Source: Rutidosis leptorrhynchoides
Taxonomy: Eukaryota; Streptophyta; Magnoliopsida; Asterales; Asteraceae
Length of the DNA: 64,000 nt
Reading direction: 5' to 3'
NCBI RefSeq assembly: GCF_046630445.1
Contig: NC_092339.1
Coordinates: 58,000,001-58,064,000 of the forward strand
The position numbers and the translations under genes are program-made. The notes beneath the pieces are model-generated. The model did not search any database. It was given only the letters and a program-made list of their open reading frames with translations, and was not told the origin of the DNA. Of this stretch, positions 55,801 to 64,000 are shown one piece after another (the first letter of the stretch is position 1; each line of letters begins with the position of its first letter).

Positions 55801-56353
55801 GAACTGTGAAATTTGGACGTGTCTTCACGATGATCGAGCCCGAGCGTACCAAATCCAAGACCAATACCAAAATCTCCTCCGAACATCCTTTGAACCGCAT
55901 CTCCGAAACAGATCCAAAACATAGATCATCTTCGAAATCCCGCAAAACGAATAATCCATCGACACTCGACCCAATTCGACACCTTTTCCACGCGCGCAAA
56001 CTTTGGGTTTTGCTGGATCTTTACAAGGCTGCTCTCTTTTCTTTCAACGAAAGCAAGCAGGAATAAAAGAGTAAAAAAAAAAAAAATAAATAAATAAAAG
56101 AAAAAAATTTCTGAAAAATAAAAGAGAACAAAACCTCGAGAGAAAGAGAGGGGTGGTTTCACTGCTACGTCAATGGCGGTTTAGGTTATTAATCATCAGC
56201 GTACTTCAATTTCTTGCACCTCTACTTTCTTCAATTTGTTGAATTTTGTTTTTAAGAAAAAAGAAAACCCTAATTTTACCATATCTTACTAAAAAGAATC
56301 ATTTTCAAACCATTGCTTGTTCTGATTTCCTTGATTTGCCGGAGGTACTTCCG
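55801..56353 (+). promoter_or_regulatory. promoter / 5' untranslated region of PP4R3
   Basis: This AT- and CT-rich region lies directly before the coding start. It contains an 86-codon open frame (55806-56066) of biased composition that I do not treat as a gene; it may be an upstream ORF or noncoding. CT-rich and A-rich stretches near 56060-56280 look like a plant 5' leader. No TATA box was assigned with confidence. Confidence 0.4.
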
Positions 56354-59300
56354 ATGGGAGCGCCTGAGAAAACAGCCACTTCTAACAGTAATTCTATGCA
56401 GGTCAGCTCCACTCTTGCTTTATATATGCATATACATACTTATCTATATATATTATATATGTATATGTATATGTATATGTATGTATGCAATTAATAAATT
56501 ATTCGTCTTAAAGTAATTCAGGTTCTTCATTTTATATATTCATATTAATTCTTTTGTTTCATGTTCAAGTTTTTGCAAACATTATAAGCCCTAGCTTAGT
56601 GTTATATGTATGCATAGGAGTAGGTTTTATAAGTCCAGTTAGCTGTTAGTTTTGGTTTCAATGCTGTAACATTATCTTTAGATGTATGCTTAAAAAGAGT
56701 ATACATATATACTGTAATCATTACTGTTTGAGGATTAGCTTTGTTCCTGTATGTTTTGTGGTGATGGTTAGTAGCATATGCAAGTGTGGTTATGCTTTTA
56801 GGATGCAAAAATGAAACTCTGTTATTTCAAGACTTCAAGCAACTAGATTATAGTGACTTAGGTAAGTAAGTGAAGATATGAATGTATTTAAGTGAACAGC
56901 AAATGAAATTTGTAGACTGTGTTTGATTATTCAAATGCCATTGCTTCATCAGATTATGGCGGTCTTTTAAAGGTTATAATTAGTCAATCGGAACTTTTGT
57001 AAATTGTATTGAGGAGCTCATTTCGTAAAGTTTACAATTAGGCAATCCAAAATTATGTTTTTCAATGATAAATGATGTTGTGCAACATTTTAATGTTAAG
57101 TTCATGTTTATTTGATTTTATTGTATGATACCCACAGTTGGATAATAGTGGAGGTCTTTACTGCATTGGGTGCTGGTTAAAAATGAAACATAATTAAATG
57201 TTAACATGAAACACATTATGATAAAATGTGTTTGGTTTATTGGGAATCAAGTCCATGAATTTAGCCAAAACTCAAATTTAAGAGGGATGGTGGGTTTGAA
57301 AACCCATTCCCATTCGGACATCTCCAAGGTGATGCCCAAATTACAAACCAAGCACCCCTTATACCTTAAAAGTTGTGCTTTACCTTTTATTGTCCGACTA
57401 GACCGAATCATTAATTTATTAACTGTTTACGAATGATCTATCTTTTTACCGGTGATATTGCCCTTTCTTTTTTGTTGGTAATAATTAGTTTGCTTGCATA
57501 TGATAATTAGACCCATGTCAGGAGTTTGGAAGTCCTTCTAGTTGCCCTTTCGTTACTATTCATCTCATTTTTTTTTTTTTTTTTTTTTTTATCATGATGA
57601 TCTTCGTAGTTGTATTTTGTGACCTTCATAGGCCGCATAGTTACTCTTTCACATCAACTTTCTTTTTAATCAAACCTCTTGTCTTTTAAAAAAACTCTTC
57701 AAAATGGTCGTTTGCATTTTCCTAATGTGAACTTAAATGAATCTACCTTCTTGCCCTTATACTAAATTGAGATTTATGATACCGATTTGCTAGAAACTGA
57801 ACCAAAAATATATTGATCTGATGAAAAGAAATACGTTTTATTTTTCTACTTTCGAGAGGCCTTCTAAATTTACCTAATTTTGAGAGGTTGCAGTTTTGCC
57901 AAGATGAGTTGCTTTAGAAAGGTAGTTTCCCTTGGCTTCTTAAGTCCCCATTTGCGGGGTCGCTTCATTATGAAGATAATATTGCTACTTATTAATATCA
58001 TTTATATACTCTCATTTCTTGTTTTGATCATGAAATAGTATCATTTTGATCTTAATATGCACAAGTCTAGCATATCAGTTTACTTCCGGTTAGCTTTTGC
58101 ACCTTCTTTTGCACATATTTTGAGCTTGGCTCACTTCATCTGTAAGGCTTCTTGCCCACTTTAACAACTTTTGTGGATGTGGGCCGAGTCAAACAGGTTT
58201 GTGGTACAAGTATTTTTGCCACTGAAACTGTATGTCCCTGTATATATGTGTTCTTTCTTCAGTGGTAGTATTATTCTATGATTTACATGACATTGAAATT
58301 CCTGTAACCCTTTTTATACAGCGTGTAAAGGTATACCGGCTCAATACCGATGGAAAATGGGATGATCAAGGGACTGGTCATGTCACCATTGACTATTTGG
58401 AGGTTCGTTATTTTGAAGTCGGTACTTGCAATATCCTGCTTTGAGTAACTTTTTGAAACTCGCTTATTAAACTAATATATACATCAGAGATCTGAAGATT
58501 TGGGCTTGTTTGTTACTGATGAAGAAGACAATGAAACATTGCTTGTGCACCGCATTAGCTCAGATGATATATATAAAAAGCAAGAAGGTACTTCTAATTT
58601 TGAAAAAGACTCTGTTCTAACTATATTCTGCTCTGCTTATACTGGTTAGGGGTGTTCATCATCCTGTTTCTGAACAAGAACGTAAACATCCGTTAAGAAC
58701 CGTTTATATGAAAATATAAAGTTGGGCATACATATATATATGAATATATTATTTGAAAAAATAAACTGAACTTGTAAGTACAACAAATTATTACTTTTAG
58801 AAAACAAAATGGTCTCGTTTTTGTTGCTGACCAGATAAATCAAATTGAAATCTAGTTTTTTGATAAACTCTAGTACTAAGAAGCTAACCAGAAAGCAATC
58901 TTGTAAGGACTTAAGAGCCGATAACTGAACCAAATGTAGCCGGTTTGGATAGGTGTAAACCTGTCTAGTTTTGTCATTTGGACTGACTTGTGCATTACAG
59001 GTGTGCACAAAACTGGCATTCGTGATGTGCTTTTGCTTATTAGATAAATGTTCTGACTTTTCTTATATGTGCTTCTTTTCGCTATATTAGATACAATAAT
59101 CTCATGGAGGGACCCCGGGTTTTCAAGTGAACTTGCTCTTAGCTTTCAAGAGACTACAGGGTGCTCTTATATATGGTAAGCAACAAATAGGTGTTTATAA
59201 TTTGTTTTAGTTTCTATGTACTTATGATTTGACGCTTCTACCTGCATTCACTGTGAATTCTTTTATCCAGGGATCATATTTGCAATGTGCAGCGGAATAT

Positions 59301-62300
59301 ACATTTTAATACCCTCAGCAGTAAGTGCTTGTGATTTAAACTTTAATGAGGATATTACTTTTTTCTTTGCCTTCTTGTTCGTCTTTGTCGTATTGGTAGT
59401 TCTGTACCGATTCAGGGAACAACTCAATCTATTGCTTTTGTTTTTCTTTGAATCTCAAATTGCCATTAAGTTGCCTGAATCTCAGTTTTGTAAATTTTAC
59501 ATTTGAATTAACGGGTACATGATAATTCACGTTAAGCTGCCATCTTCGTTTGATTCTGATTACTTCTTGCTTTGTGATCGGCACCTTGAGGTTTAACTTC
59601 AGATTTTGGCAAACTACCTTTATACTTAACAATGAATAGTGAATGTATTGTTGTCTTGTTTATTATAGAGGTGGCAAGTATCGGGCTATTTGTCTTGGAA
59701 ACCTGTAATTTCGGGCAAGGTTGTAAAATTTGCTAATATGGGATAAATCGGCCTGAAACCCTATACGGATTAAACGGCCAAATCGGAGATTAAACGGATT
59801 GGATTTTTTATACATTTATATAATAAATTTCAAATTTATATGTTCAATTTAGAGGAAAACCATAAGCATAAACAAATATTAACTTTAACATAACTGTGAA
59901 ATGGGTAAACAAAGATAAGGTTTTCTCTGATCCGTAAAGTAGAAAGTGTCTCTAGCCATAAGTGCAGCTTATACAAACTTATAATTAATTTTATGAAAGT
60001 GCTTCATCTACCTTGTAAATAATTTGTTGATTATTGGATGCCTACTTTAGTGCATCTCTGCTAGGTTAACTTACAATTGAGGCCTTTACGTGATTGATCC
60101 TTTTGACCTGAAGTCATATTAAACGTGTGTGTGCTTGTCAGCCAATGTACGAAGATTTAAGGCATAAGAGTTCTCTAATTACGTATGTTGTATTATTTAT
60201 GTAAGAATTGTTGATATTCCATTATATTATTTGTTCAGATGAGGCCTATCATGGTGCTAACAGCGAGTTGAGGGAGTTGCCGGAAGTTGAACTGTCAACG
60301 CTTCCTTCAATACTTAAGGTCCAGGCTAATAATTCAACTACTTTTTTTTAATATATTTGAAAGTTATGTTAGTTGTCGGGATACTGTTCTTGGAAACAAA
60401 ATCCTTTCTCAACAAGGGGTTGTTTTATATACACGATCGGGTGGTTTTGACTCAATAAAACTTTTGTTTTTTCAACATATATAACTGTTGTGGATTGAAT
60501 ATGATTTGAAATATATGACGTTGCAATAGTATCCAACTTTATTGAACAAAGGGATTTAGTTGGTTGTAGTTCTTTAAATACATTTTAGGCAACTTTCTAT
60601 CCATTTTTTTTTTCACATTTGACCTGTTATTTCTTGAAGATGCAAAGAATTAAGTTAATTGGATTAGCATAACTATGTGTATGCTGTTCACCAAGCACCG
60701 TGTCTTCTGCATCATTCCTAACCCGTTATGACGGTTGTTTTTTTTCTTGTAGGTTGTGGTGGACAGTAGCATTACCGATCAGTTATGTGTGACAGAACTC
60801 ATACTACATGATGTATGCAATTCTTAATTTCTTTCTCTCTGGATTTAAGTAATTTGCTTCTATTTTAGTTCAGGTTTTTGGGGCATGTGATGCCAGTGTA
60901 TTTTTAAGATTTTGTGTAATATACATGGATTAGCAAACATGTTTGTAGATGTTTAACTTAAATGAAGTATCAGGAGAAAATCTGTGAACATCCTATAACA
61001 TGCTGTATGTTATTAAATATTGCATGATGTGATATTGCCATCTATGTAAGTAAGATTTATCTATGTGCTTATTAAAGAATTATGAAGTGTTAATACGAGT
61101 AAAAGAAACCTAGACAGCTTAAACAAAACAAGATAGTGGTAAGAGAAGCAAAAGATATGCATAAGTGCAAGATAGTGTTAAGAGAAGCAAAAGATATACA
61201 TAAGTGTTGTAAAGAACATCATATGGTACCTAATTCTGTTTAATGAATAATTGGCCTCAGTAGAGTTTAATGAATCTATAACCCGTGCAGCAAAAGTTTT
61301 TACAGAAGTTGATGGATTTATTCAGAGCGTGTGAAGATTTGGAGAATTATGATGGGCTTCACATAATATACAAAATTGTCCGAGGGATCAGTTAATAGCC
61401 CAGTTTATACTTTTTCATGATAAAGAGCAAGTCTTACATATTTGCCCAAGTGCTGACCTTAGTTTTTTTACTTTGCAGTTCTACTCAACAGTCCACCTAT
61501 CTTTGAGAAAATATTTTCAGATGAGCTGATTATGGATATTATTGGATGTCTTGAATGTAAGTTGTACTTTTGATATTAGATGAGTCAAATGGGTGAAATA
61601 TACCTGGAAAGGTAAAACGGTGATGCACCTACATGTGTATTACGAAAACATCCTGATTTACTTTACTCAAAAGTTGATATATTTATTGGAATACTTTTAT
61701 TTATTTAATCACGTTTGAGACACTAATTCTATTTACAAAGTATAGATGATAATAGTTTCAGTCAAATACACCCTAGTTTAAATGGCTGAGCCCTCAGTTT
61801 TCTGGTCATAATTTGCAAGTGATGTTATCTTGTTTTAACATTAAGAAAATTTTTATAGTATGTAATATTTTTTATTATTTTTTTTAAGATTCTTTTGAGA
61901 AGATTTCAACATGTTGCTTCTCTGCAATCGTGTTTATTTCTTTTCACTACATGGATGATAATGAATTTGTCCTCTGAAATATAACTCAAGGTTGCTGGTT
62001 ACCTTTCTTGTTTAGATGACCCCGATGCACCTCACATCCATCATCGCAACTTTCTTAAAGAACATGTGGTCTTCAAGGAGGTAGTTGATTCTGTTGAAAA
62101 CTCTAATGATGATGAGAAACATAAACAATGTCTTTCAGTTTACTATCAATATAATATATATATTATATTTTTAATTTTTAATGCTAATTTTATTATATGC
62201 TGTAATATATCATTTATGCAGGCCATACCAATTAAGGATCCCCTAGCTTTGTCGAAGATACATCAAACATACAAAATCAGTTACCTCAAGGTACAATCTT

Positions 62301-63727
62301 GAATTTTACCTCATAGTTTAATACACGCGGGGTATCTAATGTATTGTTACATCTTTTAGGACGTTATTTTACCTAAAGTATTAGACGACGCCACAATCGC
62401 CAGTTTGAATTCTATAATTCACTCGAATAATGGAATGGTGAGGTTATTACATTTCACTTGTGCAATCTCGAACCTTTGTTGTTTCTGTCTGATATTTATA
62501 TATATTGGTAGGTCGTGACTTTGTTGAAAGATGACAATGCCTTCATCAAGGAGTTGTTTAGCAAGTTAAAATCACCTTCTGTGGGTCCTGAATCCAAGAC
62601 GAAGTTGGTATAAAAAGCTTCCTCATGCTATTATCTTTGATATTCTTCTAACTTATTCGACCCATTTCACTTTTGAATGCCTAGATTCAGGCTGTCTAAT
62701 ATCTCTAATGGCTGTGTAAGAGAGAAAACCTAACCGAAATATTAAACGGGCTGAAATGTAAATAAAAAACGTATTGCTAGAGCCTCCTGATTCATTTTAC
62801 TCAAAAAACTTTTTAATCATATTGAGACACTTGTATATGCACAAATGTTTGAAATTCTGGACACTCTACATTGGGTCAACATAACTTGACTTGGCCTGTT
62901 TGGACCTGTACAATAAGTTACCTGTTACCAAACCCACCCCATGTTGCCACCTCTAGAGGCTATAATGATTAATTTTCGGTTAGGGCTGTGAATTTATATT
63001 CACTTGCCATTTTTATTACTCAATAATCAATCTGTATCTTGACTAGAAGGTGTGGTGTGTACCTGAGTTCTTAATGTGTATTAGTATTGTAGATTCTATA
63101 ATAATATTTAAGTTTGTTTGTGATATAGGTATTTTTCTTGCAAGAGTTTTGTAATCTAAGCAAGAGCTTGCAAGTGGTCCAGCAACTTCGGCTCTTCAGG
63201 TACACTTTTCAATATCCTTTGAACTTAACTTCATATGTGTTTTCTGTCAACCTAACAAGGATCTGCATGCTTTGGCACTTTAGGGATCTTGTGACCGAAG
63301 GCATATTCAATGTTATAGCTGATATATTGAAGTCTCAAGATAATAAGCTCATTCTCATTGGGTAAACAATTCACATCTTTATTTTACTAAAGTGCTTTTT
63401 TCAAGTGTCATGTAACTTGGTACTTACGGTTGATAAGTATGATGGATGCAGGACAGACATCTTGATGCTTTTTGTGAGCCAGGATCCATCCTTGTTGCGA
63501 TCATATGTTAGTCGGCAGGAAGGTGTCTCATTATTTGGGCTTTTGGTATGTAATGCATTATCTCTGCATTAATAGCGTTTCTGATTTTTTTGATGATGGA
63601 ATAATGAGATTTTCACATGTTTTCGATAAAGGTGAAAGGTATGCTTAAAGATTTTGAGGATGACATGCATTGTCAGTTTCTTGAGATTATTCGTAGTCTT
63701 TTGGATACCTATGCTCCAGCAGGACAG
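56354..63727 (+). CDS. SMEK1: PP4R3 / SMEK: protein phosphatase 4 regulatory subunit 3 (5' part, continues past window)
   Basis: Seventeen coding exons join in frame to 443 codons, all introns GT-AG: 56354-56401, 58322-58402, 58488-58587, 59091-59175, 59271-59320, 60239-60318, 60753-60812, 61291-61390, 61479-61556, 62016-62080, 62222-62290, 62360-62437, 62512-62607, 63129-63199, 63284-63361, 63452-63545, 63632-63727. Residues 17-115 are the PH/EVH1-like domain (RVKVYRLNTDGKWDDQGTGH; SFQETTGCSYIWDHI). Residues about 165-355 are the SMK-1/DUF625 domain (ACEDLENYDGLHIIYKIVRG; EKIFSDELIMDIIGCLEYD; RNFLKEHVVFKEAIPIKDP), followed by Armadillo-like helices. The product targets the PP4 catalytic subunit to substrates. 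In plants SMEK1 with PP4 acts on the microRNA machinery (HYL1 stability). The start at MGAPEK matches the family N terminus. About the C-terminal half is outside the window. The symbol is by homology; the paralogue is uncertain. Confidence 0.93.
56402..58321 (+). other. intron 1 of PP4R3 (1.9 kb)
   Basis: The longest intron seen in this gene, starting 16 codons into the protein. It has a TATATG microsatellite (about 56430-56490) and a T22 run near 57569-57590. Long first introns in plants often carry expression-enhancing elements; none was identified. No intact transposon was seen. Confidence 0.7.
56430..56490. repeat. TATATG / TATGTA microsatellite
   Basis: Alternating TATATA, TATATG and TATGTA units sit just after the first splice donor of PP4R3. 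Confidence 0.75.
59321..60238 (+). other. intron 5 of PP4R3 with repeat-like insert
   Basis: Contains GAGGTGGCAAGTATCGGG near 59669. Intron 13 has the inverse edge word TTGCCACCTCTAGAGGC near 62945. Such words mark ends of some plant hAT-like MITEs, but neither intron shows a complete element. Confidence 0.35.
62608..63128 (+). other. intron 13 of PP4R3 with repeat-like insert
   Basis: Holds AT-rich sequence with CGACCCATTTCACTT and TACCAAACCCACCCCATGTTGCCACCTC. These resemble inverted-repeat transposon ends. The surrounding splice sites and reading frame are intact. Confidence 0.35.
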
Positions 63728-64000
63728 GTTAGGGTACTCACTTTTTTCTCAAGCTTGTTCATTTAAATTTTCTGTTATTGACAATCTATCACATGTTAGT
63801 TTTTACTGGCGCATAACCAGATTTGGAATAAGTGATTATTGAAATAAGTTGTAAAGTCACTTGCAACTATTAATAACTTATAGCGCCCGACTTTTTGTTT
63901 TTTCAAATCACGGTAATTACTTTAAGAACCTACATCCAAAGAAACTGATAACGTCGACATAAAAATGCTGTGTACTTTTTTTCACGAATATTTTCAATGC
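63728..64000 (+). other. intron 17 of PP4R3, cut by window end
   Basis: The donor GTTAGG follows GCAGGACAG. No further exon with PP4R3 similarity was found before the window ends. Confidence 0.6.

Noticed and set aside
55806..56066. 86-codon plus-strand frame as a separate gene
   Set aside because: Opposing frames are also open, no family is recognised, and it lies in the promoter/leader of PP4R3.
58646..59008. Minus-strand 120-codon frame inside PP4R3 intron 3
   Set aside because: It falls entirely in an intron of a well-supported gene and has no recognisable motif.

Overview
This window is plant nuclear DNA: AT-rich, packed with nested Ty3/gypsy LTR retrotransposons, with one intron-rich host gene at the right-hand end. 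No tRNA, rRNA, bacterial or organellar genes were seen. The Athila and Tekay lineages and the LTR edge words (TGTAGTGACCCGAAC, TGTAACATCCCG) fit a eudicot. I suspect Asteraceae from general familiarity, but the sequence alone does not prove it.

Positions 1-22715 hold a head-to-tail array of non-autonomous Athila-type elements, all on the minus strand. Minus-strand order, from high to low coordinates: an LTR (20735-22715) fused to a gag-protease ORF (18023-20704) and its 3' region; an LTR (13793-15718); a fragment keeping only the 3' region (11565-13792); an LTR (9701-11564); then a complete gag-only element, with 5' LTR 7747-9592, PBS 7723-7740, gag-protease ORF 3713-6466, and a 3' LTR (1-1417) that runs off the window. 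These elements carry gag and protease but no RT, RNase H or integrase. Their ORF nevertheless ends in the same residues as the integrase of the autonomous copy, so they look like internal-deletion derivatives with the gag frame kept open.

Positions 22716-30746 hold a minus-strand Tekay chromovirus (Tek-A): a 3.25 kb 5' LTR, an initiator-Met-type PBS, an acidic ORF, an intronless F-box ORF, and then gag-protease-RT cut off in RNase H where the Athila array begins. The F-box ORF between PBS and gag is the most unusual gene in the window. Tek-A sits inside the 3' untranslated part of Ath-A (30747-43705), a minus-strand autonomous Athila. Ath-A has a tRNA-Asp-type PBS, a gag-pol broken by several stops and a frameshift, an extra zinc-knuckle ORF, and an env-like (Athila ORF-1) ORF that opens exactly at a possible splice acceptor. 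Ath-A in turn sits in a plus-strand Athila remnant (43706-46065). That remnant's 3' LTR interrupts a second, decayed Tekay element (Tek-B, 46066-50264: RNase H, integrase, chromodomain, 3' LTR). A truncated Tekay LTR in opposite orientation follows (50265-52388).

Positions 52389-55800 are intergenic. They hold a compound foldback (MITE-like) element full of inverted telomere-like TTTAGGG tracts (52703-54078), short direct repeats and low-complexity DNA. From 56354 to the window edge lie the first 17 coding exons (443 codons) of PP4R3/SMEK, the regulatory subunit 3 of protein phosphatase 4, on the plus strand.

Cross-cutting signals: paired GC-rich palindromes about 33 nt apart occur just upstream of the TATA box in several Athila LTRs and again inside Ath-A. 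Different GC-rich tandem cassettes sit at the same site in two Tekay LTRs. A hairpin next to the polypurine tract and repeated polypurine-like words occur across the Athila copies. A leader block nearly identical between the gag-only and autonomous elements is a candidate packaging signal. Nothing here could be tested by alignment or search; family names rest on motifs read by eye.
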